Source: JBGSYN01 sp041750975
GTDB lineage: Bacteria; Pseudomonadota; Alphaproteobacteria; Geminicoccales; Geminicoccaceae
Assembly: GCA_041750975.1 (NCBI GenBank)
Contig: JBGSYN010000278.1
Coordinates: forward strand, 1-64,000
DNA length: 64,000 nucleotides
Direction: 5' to 3'
Part shown: one piece after another, positions 8,743-16,771 of the stretch
Layout: each line of letters starts with the position of its first letter
Position numbering within the stretch: the first letter of the stretch is position 1
Notes under the pieces: generated by a model
Seen by the model: only the letters and a program-made list of their open reading frames with translations
Database searches by the model: none
Told to the model about the DNA's origin: nothing
Position numbers and translations under genes: made by a program

Positions 8743-10607
8743 TGGCCCGTTCTCACCTCGTGTCCCTCGCTCACTGACATCAATCTGCCAGTCGAATCCT
8801 GTAATGTATAGGGCGCAGGCCAGGCACGAGGTTCCGAGCTTCGTCCTTCACGCAGGGCATTAAAATCAAGCAAGTTATCCAGGTCGGGTTCTGGGACGGC
8901 GGCAAGAAGAGCCCTTGTGTAGGGATGCTGGGGGTTCGCGAACAACTCGTCCGTGGGTGCGACTTCTACCAACTGCCCGGCGCACATGACGCCGATGCGA
9001 TCCGCGATATATCGTACAACAGCCAAATTGTGAGAAATAAAGAGATAGGTGAGGCCAAGCTCGCGTTGCAGATCTCTCAAGAGGTTCAATATCTGGGCTT
9101 GAACAGAGACGTCGAGCGCCGAAACCGGTTCATCGCAAATCAACAAATCGGGTTCGAGTGCCAGCGCCCGCGCGATCCCTATTCGCTGCCTCTGGCCTCC
9201 CGAAAAGCTGTGGGGATATCGCCTGAGATGCTGCGGGCTAAGTCCAACGGCTGCAAGCAAGGCGCGCACCCTGTCACGGCGGTCGGCATCATCGCCAATA
9301 CCGTGAATGACCATTGGCTCGGAAATGATATCGAAAACTGTCATCCTTGGATTCAGCGATCCAAACGGATCCTGAAACATGTACTGAATCTTGCGACGAA
9401 ACCGCATCAACTGCCTTTCGTTGAGGCTCAAGACATCGGTTAGCGTACCATTATCATCGTAAGTGATCGTCCCGGAGTTGGGTGTAACGCCACGCATAAT
9501 CAGCTTGCTCAGCGTGGACTTGCCGCAACCACTCTCGCCGACGATTGCGAAGCTCTCGCCACGCTTGACCGTGAACGAGACATCCTGCACGGCCTTTATC
9601 GTTCGTTGGTCTCGTCCAAGTGGTCCGCCTCGTCGGCTCCCAAAAGATTTTGTGAGCCCCTTGACCTCCAACAGTGCGTCACTCTCACTGTGCGCCCGTG
9701 GCTTTCTTAGAGCCTCGCCGCCGCTACTACGCATCATCGCTCCGTCTACCGCTACTTCTCTAATCGAGGTGAGGCGTTCGTTACGGTCCATATGCAGAGT
9801 AGGGACCGCATGCATAAGGGCCCTGAGATAAGGATGTTGCGGTTTCTCGATGAGCGTTCTGCAGGGGCCTTTTTCCATGACGCGGCCGCGAAACATAACG
9901 ACGACTTTATCGGCCATGTTGGCGACAACGCCGAGATCATGCGTGATAAACAAGATCGCCATACCGAACTCGTTCTGAAGGTCCTTCATCAACCGCAAGA
10001 TCTGCGCCTGAATAGTGACGTCCAGAGCGGTCGTCGGTTCGTCGGCAATCAAGAGCACGGGATGACAAATCAAGGCCATGGCAATCATTGCACGCTGTCG
10101 CAGGCCGCCCGATAGCTCGAACGTATAAGATCTGTAGGCTCCTTGGGGATCTGGAAATCCGACACGATGGAGAATGGCCTCCGTCTGTTCCTGAATTTCA
10201 GCGCCCGAAAGATCTCGATGGAGCCGGAGCGCTTCACCGACCTGGTCGCCGATGGTGTGAAGTGGCGACAATGAACTCATGGGCTCCTGAAAGATGATCG
10301 AGATGCGCCCGCCTCTGATGCGTCGGCGCACTGGATCGTCCGAAGCCAAGGGTGCGAGATCGACAGGCTTACTGCCGGCGACTGGATCCGAGAACAGTAT
10401 AGTTCCGGAATTTATTGAGGCGTTAGCCGGCAAGATGCCCAAAATGGCTTGCGAAATGACCGTTTTTCCCGATCCGCTTTCGCCTACGATCGCCACGGTC
10501 GAATTGTGGGGTACGTCGAAGGAGACGCCGGAAACCGCGTGGACGACACCTTCGTCAGCGTCAAATGAAACCCTGAGATCGCGCACTTCCAGAAGATTGG
10601 CTGTCAT
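8739..10607 (-). CDS. ABC transporter, two fused ATPase domains (OppD-OppF/GsiA type)
   Basis: 622 residues with two nucleotide-binding domains. The first has Walker A GESGSGKT (near 41), signature LSGGLRQR and Walker B LLIADEPTT; the second has GESGCGKST (near 355), FSGGQRQR and LLICDEPVSALD. C-terminal oligopeptide-type extensions (QHPYLRALMHAVP, QHPYTRALLAAVPEP) follow each. The fused layout is that of GsiA or YejF, which energise dipeptide/oligopeptide importers. It overlaps the deacetylase gene by 47 bases and the binding-protein gene by four. Without an adjacent permease its partners must be encoded elsewhere, or the protein serves something other than import; neither can be decided here. 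Confidence 0.92.
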   Translation of the reverse strand: MTANLLEVRDLRVSFDADEGVVHAVSGVSFDVPHNSTVAIVGESGSGKTVISQAILGILPANASINSGTILFSDPVAGSKPVDLAPLASDDPVRRRIRGGRISIIFQEPMSSLSPLHTIGDQVGEALRLHRDLSGAEIQEQTEAILHRVGFPDPQGAYRSYTFELSGGLRQRAMIAMALICHPVLLIADEPTTALDVTIQAQILRLMKDLQNEFGMAILFITHDLGVVANMADKVVVMFRGRVMEKGPCRTLIEKPQHPYLRALMHAVPTLHMDRNERLTSIREVAVDGAMMRSSGGEALRKPRAHSESDALLEVKGLTKSFGSRRGGPLGRDQRTIKAVQDVSFTVKRGESFAIVGESGCGKSTLSKLIMRGVTPNSGTITYDDNGTLTDVLSLNERQLMRFRRKIQYMFQDPFGSLNPRMTVFDIISEPMVIHGIGDDADRRDRVRALLAAVGLSPQHLRRYPHSFSGGQRQRIGIARALALEPDLLICDEPVSALDVSVQAQILNLLRDLQRELGLTYLFISHNLAVVRYIADRIGVMCAGQLVEVAPTDELFANPQHPYTRALLAAVPEPDLDNLLDFNALREGRSSEPRAWPAPYTLQDSTGRLMSVSEGHEVRTGQ

Positions 10608-11295
10608 TCCGAGCCTCCGACAGATCGCCCAGAGTCACCCATTGGGCCTCGACGAGTTCTGAGGTTTTGTGGATAAAGCGTTTGATTTCTCCGAAGGCAG
10701 TCTCGTCATGTTCAAGGTGATGGGTCAATAGGCCGATGGTCCTGAACCCTCGCAATCTCAGCGCTTTTGCCTCCGATGCTAACTCTGACGCTGACTTGGT
10801 CCGTTTGTTGTTATGCCAATCAATCGCGTCGATATTCGTGTCAATTCGGCAAATCGGACGATTGATCGTGTTGAAAGTTATCTTTGAGAACGTGGAAATT
10901 GCACGATATCCCAAATCGGCCGCAAGACGTCTGTGGTGCGCGTCAATGCGGTTCCAAGGGGGGGCGAGAATTTGTCGAAAACGGTCACCAAATGCGGCTT
11001 CCAATCGGTCTCGTCCCATCAGCAGGAGTCTTTGGTGAGCAGCTATTGAGGCCGTCCCGCCGAGTTCGATCTTTTTATGCCCCGGGTACGCGTTGTTTCG
11101 ATGCGCCCAGCCGTGCTGAATTACAGTTGAATCACGAAAGGAACCAATGGCTGCGATTGCTTGTCTATCAAGCCACGATGGCACAACAGCCAAACAAATC
11201 GGCACTTGGACCGTTGCGGCAAGTTCCACTAGCTTCTCAAGGTTAGGATGGTCGCGGCCGGCATCGTCGTCACGCCACCAAAAATTGATCGCCAT
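10561..11295 (-). CDS. Polysaccharide deacetylase family protein
   Basis: 244 residues with the NodB-type catalytic motifs in order: WWRDDDAG (about 6-13; the acidic base and metal aspartate), IQHGWAHRNN (metal-binding HxxxH, about 79-88), LAPPWNR (about 130-136) and LLTHHLEHD (about 198-206). It should remove acetyl groups from N-acetylated sugars. No signal peptide is visible, so it probably acts in the cytoplasm on a lipid-linked or nucleotide-linked sugar, unlike exported chitin deacetylases. It lies 15 bases after a glycosyltransferase and its 3' end overlaps the ABC ATPase by 47 bases, placing it in the same transcription unit. Confidence 0.85.
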   Translation of the reverse strand: MAINFWWRDDDAGRDHPNLEKLVELAATVQVPICLAVVPSWLDRQAIAAIGSFRDSTVIQHGWAHRNNAYPGHKKIELGGTASIAAHQRLLLMGRDRLEAAFGDRFRQILAPPWNRIDAHHRRLAADLGYRAISTFSKITFNTINRPICRIDTNIDAIDWHNNKRTKSASELASEAKALRLRGFRTIGLLTHHLEHDETAFGEIKRFIHKTSELVEAQWVTLGDLSEARNDSQSSGSARSQGFI

Positions 11296-11310
11296 CTCGA
11301 CGGATTCCTC

Positions 11311-12459
11311 TTAGGTCACCGCCGGTCGGCATACTGCCTTTTCTAGAATTCTCGCAGAAACTTTTGCGCCCTGGATTCGAACCCCTGAAGTTGGGCGAAG
11401 TGCCGGCAGGTCCTCGAGCGCTGCGTGCAAGGAGTCGACTGAGAGGGCGTTCTCGGGGATCCGGATTGCTAGGTTTCTGTCCGCGAGTATTTGCGCACGG
11501 GTAGTCTGCTCATTTTCTCGTCCGTCAGCAAACGGGATCAGAATCATCGGCGTATCAGTCATGATTCCTTCGGTCACCGTGTTGTAGCCAGCTTGCGATA
11601 TCGAAGCGCGGTGTTGCGCCATCAATTGCGGAAGGTTGTCGACATGCTCATGCAATGCGCAATTGTCGGGTAAATTCGCCCTGAGCTCCGATCGTTGGGC
11701 ACCAGAAAATCGCGGCCCGGTTACGATAGTCCATTTTTCACCTTCAGACGCAAATCTCCTGGCTGCAGAAATTGCTGTGTCCAGAAGCTTCGCTCCGACG
11801 ACGCCGCTTCCTGCAGAAACTAGAACACCGCTCCTGGCTCTAGCGCCATTGACGCGAGATTGGGGACAGACATAGCCCGTATAGGCGATGAGCCCATTCA
11901 GATCCGTGGCTAGCGGGAATGTATCTGCGAAACCGCAGATGCGAGGATCTCCATGAATCAGGATAAGATCATAATATTTAAGCGCGATATCGCGTGAGAA
12001 TTCGATGCGGGTGGGCTTGCTTCCTGTAACAAGAATATCACGAACCGATCCGACCACCATTGTTTTCTCGCGATGGAGGCAATCATCGAGCACCGGCAAC
12101 AGTTCTGATCCGAGCTGTCGCCGACCGAATGGAAACATTTCGGTAATCAAGACGTCCGGGCTGAACTCGCGATAGATTTCCCAAAGCCTTTGTTGCCGCT
12201 CGGCCAGATAATGCTCGTCCGCCGGCTCGTTCTCTTCGGTCAAGTAGTGGCTGAATTCGACGTCGGCTGCCCGGATCGATGGCAGTTGCCTAACTTCGAC
12301 ATTTCTCAGCGATGGGCCAAGAGGTGGTGGTCCTCCGTTTAATAGCATAACTGCGAAACCCCGATCAGCGAGCGCTTCAGCGAGGACGGCAGCACGCTTG
12401 AAGTGGCCGCTTCCAAGCAGTGATGTCACCCACACCAGCACATTCGGCGATGGGTTCAT
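11311..12459 (-). CDS. MurG-like glycosyltransferase (COG4671 type)
   Basis: 382 residues with a two-domain GT-B fold. The N-terminal part VLVWVTSLLGSGHFKRAAVLA carries the GxGH loop found in MurG-type enzymes. The C-terminal part has SAGSGVVGAKLLDTAI, then SQAGYNTVTEGIMTDTPMILIPFADGRENEQ, the nucleotide-sugar binding region. Donor and acceptor are unknown. Its start overlaps the stop of the neighbouring GT4 enzyme by four bases. It is distantly similar to the glycosyltransferase at 14854-16062, with the same GHxxRxxxxA start, so the operon contains two members of this class. Confidence 0.82.
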   Translation of the reverse strand: MNPSPNVLVWVTSLLGSGHFKRAAVLAEALADRGFAVMLLNGGPPPLGPSLRNVEVRQLPSIRAADVEFSHYLTEENEPADEHYLAERQQRLWEIYREFSPDVLITEMFPFGRRQLGSELLPVLDDCLHREKTMVVGSVRDILVTGSKPTRIEFSRDIALKYYDLILIHGDPRICGFADTFPLATDLNGLIAYTGYVCPQSRVNGARARSGVLVSAGSGVVGAKLLDTAISAARRFASEGEKWTIVTGPRFSGAQRSELRANLPDNCALHEHVDNLPQLMAQHRASISQAGYNTVTEGIMTDTPMILIPFADGRENEQTTRAQILADRNLAIRIPENALSVDSLHAALEDLPALRPTSGVRIQGAKVSARILEKAVCRPAVT

Positions 12460-13622
12460 GGCAGAGATGATCGGTCCGGAGTGTTAATTCGTTGATGCGT
12501 TAGCGCGGCGTCGAGTGCATTCAACATCCTGTGTTTTGCCGCCGGGACATCGTGGAACTTTTGCGTCCTGATTGTTGCCTCCCGACCAAGCCGCTTACGA
12601 AGTGCTGGATCGTCAAGCAATGACCGAAGACCGGCCGCGAATTCCGAAGCATTTGCGGTGACCAAGATGCCGCTCACATGGTCAGCAACGATGGTCTCGA
12701 CGCCGCCTTCACGCCCGGCCAGCACGGGAAGTCCGGCAGCCTGCGCTTCCAGTAAAGCCATGCCATAAGCTTCTCGCAGCGCCGGCCAGGCAAAAATGTC
12801 CGCGATAAGACAATAGTCTTTGATTTCTTCGGCTGCCATTTGTCCGAGCATGGTATATCGTTCAGGAAACGCATGCTCGCAAAGTGCTGCTATATCATCG
12901 CGGCGCTCCCCGTCGCCAATGACAAGCCAATGCCATGCCGACCCACGCAGATGGCGTAACGCATCGATCATGAGTTTATAAGACTTGAACTTGACGTCGT
13001 CGCGCATCATCGCGACGGTGAGAATCCAGGTCTTGGATGTATCCAGCGCAAGCCTTTGGGCGATCTCTTTACGCACCTCTGGGCGAAACTTGCTCGAGCG
13101 AGCCATCGTTACGTCCATAAACGGTGGGAATACGGTGATTCTTTCCGGATCGATGACCTCCTTCAATCCTTCGAGATCTTCGCCGGTCAGGGCCAGCACC
13201 CGATTGGCGGCTTGGAGAGCTTCAATCATTCTGGCGTGCCCGGATGCCCAGGGACCATTGGCTTGCTTTTTTGCTAGTGAAGCCTCGGCCAGCATGTAGG
13301 GAATGGCGAACCGGTCGCAGATTTCCGGTCCAAACCAATCAGGCGCTTTATGGTAGGCATGGTAAGTAAGCCAGAAATCGATCGGAGATCCAAGTCCCTC
13401 AAGGCAGGCGATTATTCGGTCGCGCTCATTGTCTGCATGTCGCTTGATCTGTTGCTGGTTCGTTACCGATCCCTCTCGATCGTATGATCGAAGCGAGGAA
13501 ATCACGTCAACATTGTGGCCCATATCTCTTAGAAGTCGATGAAAAGCTCTGGCCATGCGCCGGTCGCCCGATGGCGTCGGATGATCGATCGGTTTCATCG
13601 GAGAATAGAATGCCACGTTCAT
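12456..13622 (-). CDS. Glycosyltransferase family 4
   Basis: 388 residues from ATG 13622; a GTG at 13634 is an alternative. It starts MNVAFYSPMKPIDHPTPSGDR, a typical GT-B opening, and has a C-terminal GT4 domain with ILTVAMMRDDVKFKSYKLMIDAL, WLVIGDGE and the donor-binding E-x7-E element in ALREAYGMALLEAQAAGLPV followed by GGVETIVADHVSGILV. It probably transfers a sugar from a nucleotide donor with retention of configuration. Four-base overlap with the next gene and two bases between frames upstream indicate a tightly coupled operon. Confidence 0.88.
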   Translation of the reverse strand: MNVAFYSPMKPIDHPTPSGDRRMARAFHRLLRDMGHNVDVISSLRSYDREGSVTNQQQIKRHADNERDRIIACLEGLGSPIDFWLTYHAYHKAPDWFGPEICDRFAIPYMLAEASLAKKQANGPWASGHARMIEALQAANRVLALTGEDLEGLKEVIDPERITVFPPFMDVTMARSSKFRPEVRKEIAQRLALDTSKTWILTVAMMRDDVKFKSYKLMIDALRHLRGSAWHWLVIGDGERRDDIAALCEHAFPERYTMLGQMAAEEIKDYCLIADIFAWPALREAYGMALLEAQAAGLPVLAGREGGVETIVADHVSGILVTANASEFAAGLRSLLDDPALRKRLGREATIRTQKFHDVPAAKHRMLNALDAALTHQRINTPDRSSLP

Positions 13623-13636
13623 ATAGCCGACCACTT

Positions 13637-14857
13637 CTACACCAGTTGGGCACGGAGTAACGTCTCGATCCGAGCCACGCCGTGCTCCATACCGAACTCA
13701 TTCATGACCTTTGCCTGGCCATTCGTGGCAAGCCTATCCCGCAGAGCAGAATCTCGCATGAGTCGTTCGAGGGCATCCGCCAAACTTTTGGGGTCATCGT
13801 GCTGGACCAATAGCCCAGTTTCGCCATCGACGATCAGTTCTGGGATGGCTGAAACTCCGGTCGTGACAACGGCAAGTCTTTGTGAAAGCGCTTCGAGGAG
13901 CACGTTTGGCAAGCCATCTCGATCTCCGTCCTCAGCAATCCTTGAAGGCAGACAAAAAATCTGGGCCCGACGCAATTGGACAAGAACCTCTTCGTGGTCC
14001 GCCATCCCGAACCAAGTGATTTTGTGTTCGATTTTGAGCTCGGTCGCTAGTTGCTTGAGCCGTTCCAGTTCGGGTCCGGCGCCAACTTGAACGAAATGCC
14101 ACGAAAGATCGTCCGGCACCATCCCGAGCGCCGTGAGCGCAGTGTCGAGGCCCTTTTTCGGGACCGCCCGCGCTACGGAAATCACGATAATGCATCCATT
14201 GCTACGACCCAGCCCCAACGATGTGGGAGGGGGAAACATCGTCGAGTTCAGACCGTGGTAGACCAGCTCGATGCGGGCTTTGGGCGCGAGGTTTCTAAGG
14301 AACCGCAGATTGTGCTGCGTACATGTGATCGTCCAGCTTGCCGCCTCCAGCTTCTGCCGAAGCTCCCACATCGGTGTCGTCCATATATCCCTAGCGTGAG
14401 CTGATATTGAAAACGTACGTGCTCGCAGAGAACTACAATATTGGCCGACCGAACCGGGAGTGTGGAGGTAATGCACATAGAGATGTCGCACCGTAACCGG
14501 AAGCTCGGCGGCGAGCACGAGTGCCTGACCAAACCGTCGAACGCGATTGGGCGAGAAGTCGCGAAACAAGTCACGAAGCCAGAGATAGAGTGTTGAGAAG
14601 AAGCGCCATTGCCGAAGACAAATGATTGCGGAGCGCATCACTCTGAACGGTTCATCGTGGAGATATTCGGGCAGATAGAGAATGTCTGCCTGTATATCCG
14701 CGTGAACCGCGTGGCGCTTGGTATCTGTAGGATGTCGCAAGGAGACGATGATGAAGCGAAACCCAAGTCGCTCGAGCGCCGCAATCTCCTGTGCAATGAA
14801 AGTTTCGGAAAGGCGCGGATAGCCTTTGACGATTACAGCCAGAGTCGGATCGGTCAC
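13637..14857 (-). CDS. Glycosyltransferase family 4 (WcaL/AmsK-like)
   Basis: 406 residues. The start, LAVIVKGYPRLSETFIAQEI, is the hallmark of WcaL/AmsK-type exopolysaccharide glycosyltransferases. Further on are HYLHTPGSVGQYCS, then SISAHARDIW, the C-terminal domain VISVARAVPKKGLDTAL, and the donor-site segment CLPSRIAEDGDRDGLPNVLLEALSQ followed by VSAIPELIVDGETGLLV. This supports a cytoplasmic retaining enzyme that adds a sugar to a lipid-linked glycan intermediate. Its start overlaps the stop of the preceding glycosyltransferase by four bases. Confidence 0.9.
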   Translation of the reverse strand: MTDPTLAVIVKGYPRLSETFIAQEIAALERLGFRFIIVSLRHPTDTKRHAVHADIQADILYLPEYLHDEPFRVMRSAIICLRQWRFFSTLYLWLRDLFRDFSPNRVRRFGQALVLAAELPVTVRHLYVHYLHTPGSVGQYCSSLRARTFSISAHARDIWTTPMWELRQKLEAASWTITCTQHNLRFLRNLAPKARIELVYHGLNSTMFPPPTSLGLGRSNGCIIVISVARAVPKKGLDTALTALGMVPDDLSWHFVQVGAGPELERLKQLATELKIEHKITWFGMADHEEVLVQLRRAQIFCLPSRIAEDGDRDGLPNVLLEALSQRLAVVTTGVSAIPELIVDGETGLLVQHDDPKSLADALERLMRDSALRDRLATNGQAKVMNEFGMEHGVARIETLLRAQLV

Positions 14858-16062
14858 GCGATGGCGCTACGTTTCGTCCGAGGCGTCTCATTGATCAATG
14901 TTGGCCGCGCGAGATCAGCGATACGTTCGTGCCCGACCAGCATGCGATCGCGCGTGGCGTGGTCAGACGCAGGCCAGCGCGTCGCCATGTGTAGTTCGCG
15001 CGCCATCAGCCCCACCGGATCGTCACTGGTGATATCGAAGAGTTTGAGGATGCCCAGCCTCTGGGCACGGTCAGCACGGAGCCACTGCTCACGTCTGGGC
15101 TCAATGCGCGGCACGATGAGCGCCGGTGTCTGGAAGGAGACAATTTCGCAGAACGTGTTGTAGCCGCCCATGGCGACAACGCCGATCGCGCGCGCGTAAA
15201 GGCGCTCGATATGCGAATCGAAAGTTACCAAATTTACCTTCTCAAGAGCACTTGCCCGCTCCTGAAAAGCCGCGCGTTCGTCCGCGTTCATGAATGGTCC
15301 AAGTACGACCATGGCATGATACGGAATTGTCGGATCGTATTCATACGCGCTGAGGACGAGGTCAATCAATCCATGACCATCACCGCCGCCGCCGGTAGTC
15401 ACCAGGATGAATGCTTCCTCGGGTAGCGCATAGTCGTACATCGGCGTCGTGTTTGGCTGAAACGCACGCCGAAGATATCCGGTGAAATGTATCCGAGCCG
15501 CAAACTGGTCCATCTCGGCGATTTCATTGACCGGGTTGAAAATCTCGGGGAGCCCGTAGACCCAGATGTCATCGTAGTAAGCTTGCAGTGCTGGATAGAC
15601 ACCTTTGCGCTGCCATTCCTCCTCGAGTGCCTTGGGCTCGTCCATGACATCGCGGAGGCCGAGGACACACCGTGTGCCGCGCTCTTTGAGGAATTCGAGC
15701 GTCGGTTCGACCTCGCCGCGCAAACCCAAAGGCTCCTTATCGACAAGAAACATGTCGGGAGCGAAAATCTTTGCCGTATGCTCGATGATCGAGCTTCGAA
15801 TCATGAGGGTCTCTTCAATGTCGATATGAAGCGCGAGGGACGTATACTCCCCATTTCGCAACTTAATGACACCCGGAATCCTGACAAAATCTACTCTAGC
15901 ACGAAAATCGAAGCTGCCGATGATTGGCGAGCCTGACAAGATTAGGACTGAAAGATCGTCGAACTCGGCAACAAGCTCGTGAGCGATGGAACGGCACCGT
16001 CTGAGATGGCCGAGCCCAAAGCTATCGTGGCTGTAAATGAGCAGGCGTTTCCCACTAGCCAT
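14854..16062 (-). CDS. Predicted glycosyltransferase (COG4671), first gene of the glycan operon
   Basis: 402 residues from ATG 16062; an ATG at 16074 is also in frame. LLIYSHDSFGLGHLRRCRSIA is the signature of this GT-B family, in which the GLGH loop takes the place of the MurG glycine-rich loop. The C-terminal half has LVTTGGGGDGHGLIDLVL and GVVAMGGYNTFCEIVSFQTPALIVPRI, matching the nucleotide-binding region. Members are often encoded next to other glycosyltransferases and polysaccharide deacetylases. The sugar is unknown. It is the first gene of the unit that runs to 6889, and the promoter should lie in 16075-16190. Confidence 0.85.
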   Translation of the reverse strand: MASGKRLLIYSHDSFGLGHLRRCRSIAHELVAEFDDLSVLILSGSPIIGSFDFRARVDFVRIPGVIKLRNGEYTSLALHIDIEETLMIRSSIIEHTAKIFAPDMFLVDKEPLGLRGEVEPTLEFLKERGTRCVLGLRDVMDEPKALEEEWQRKGVYPALQAYYDDIWVYGLPEIFNPVNEIAEMDQFAARIHFTGYLRRAFQPNTTPMYDYALPEEAFILVTTGGGGDGHGLIDLVLSAYEYDPTIPYHAMVVLGPFMNADERAAFQERASALEKVNLVTFDSHIERLYARAIGVVAMGGYNTFCEIVSFQTPALIVPRIEPRREQWLRADRAQRLGILKLFDITSDDPVGLMARELHMATRWPASDHATRDRMLVGHERIADLARPTLINETPRTKRSAIA

Positions 16063-16192
16063 GACATTCCGCATTACTTCTGATCGCGATCATTATCGGC
16101 TGACCTTCTAGAGTGCACAACCCCCAGGCGGAGGAAGGAAGTATATTTCGATATAGGAGAAAAATCATAAATATCTTGACTCTGGAGGCAAT

Positions 16193-16252
16193 ATGAGGCT
16201 AAAAAGAAAAAGATCCTATTGTTCTCTCGGGGCTATTCGCCCCATGGTTTAG
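16193..16252 (+). CDS. Possible 19-residue leader peptide
   Basis: A short frame (MRLKRKRSYCSLGAIRPMV) begins at ATG 16193 with a strong GGAGG four bases upstream, better than the site of the following gene. It is basic at its N-terminus. Its 3' half contains the inverted repeat GGGGC-TATTC-GCCCC (16228-16242), ending just before the stop. The next gene starts 12 bases after this stop. A coupling or leader role is possible, but nothing besides the ribosome site supports translation. Confidence 0.25.
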   Translation: MRLKRKRSYCSLGAIRPMV

Positions 16253-16264
16253 TGGACAACGAAA

Positions 16265-16591
16265 ATGAGCCTGCTCTTCCCAGTCGACGATAACGGCAAT
16301 CCCATCAGTATCCTCGGTTTCGACTACCGCGGTACGCAAACCATCAATGTTTCCTCCACAAATTCCACGCTGTCCCAGTCGATCCCGACGGACATAGAGA
16401 TTGTAACCATTATTGCAACGGACGCCTGTCGGTTCGAGATTGGCGATGCCAGTGTCGAGGCGGTGCGCAATACGAGCCCATTCCTGTATCCCGGAACCTA
16501 TATCGACGTGCCGTTGCTGCCGGGGGAGAGGCATATCTCGTTCCTGGCGGAAATCGCGGATTGCACGGCTTATGTCATCGGCCGCGTTTAG
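16265..16591 (+). CDS. Small phage-tail-like structural protein, unknown
   Basis: 108 residues, no signal peptide or membrane segment. The beta-rich sequence (LFPVDDNGNPISILGFDYRG, TQTINVSSTNSTLSQSI, VTIIATDACRFEIGD, TYIDVPLLPGERHISFLAE, TAYVIGRV) resembles small proteins encoded next to tail fibre genes in phages, where residues such as RFEIGD and PGERHISFL recur in decoration-type folds. This is judged by eye only. It opens the plus-strand cassette of four genes ending at 20600: the next gene starts at the base after its stop, and the two after that contain beta-helix tailspike domains. Confidence 0.6.
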   Translation: MSLLFPVDDNGNPISILGFDYRGTQTINVSSTNSTLSQSIPTDIEIVTIIATDACRFEIGDASVEAVRNTSPFLYPGTYIDVPLLPGERHISFLAEIADCTAYVIGRV

Positions 16592-16771
16592 ATGCTTCGA
16601 ACACTTCAAGTGACGGAGCGGAGCCTGCGACTTACCGCCAGTCGAGGCCGATCGCGATCTATTGTTGTGCAACCGCCACCGCCAAGTGTCGGCACCAAAC
16701 TGGTAAATGAACAGGGCGACTTCCTGGTGACCGACCAGGGGCAATTCATTGTGGTGGACCCCGTGTCATGA
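16592..16771 (+). CDS. Conserved-context small protein, 59 residues
   Basis: The ATG immediately follows the stop of the 108-residue gene, and its own stop overlaps the ATG of the 771-residue gene by four bases (ATGA), so it sits in a translationally coupled series. The sequence begins MLRTLQVTERSLRLTASRGR, contains a polyproline stretch QPPPPS, and ends with a repeated-looking pair, LVNEQGDFLVTDQGQFIVVD. That last part resembles short joining or collar proteins placed before tail fibre genes in phages. No function can be assigned. Confidence 0.6.
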   Translation: MLRTLQVTERSLRLTASRGRSRSIVVQPPPPSVGTKLVNEQGDFLVTDQGQFIVVDPVS

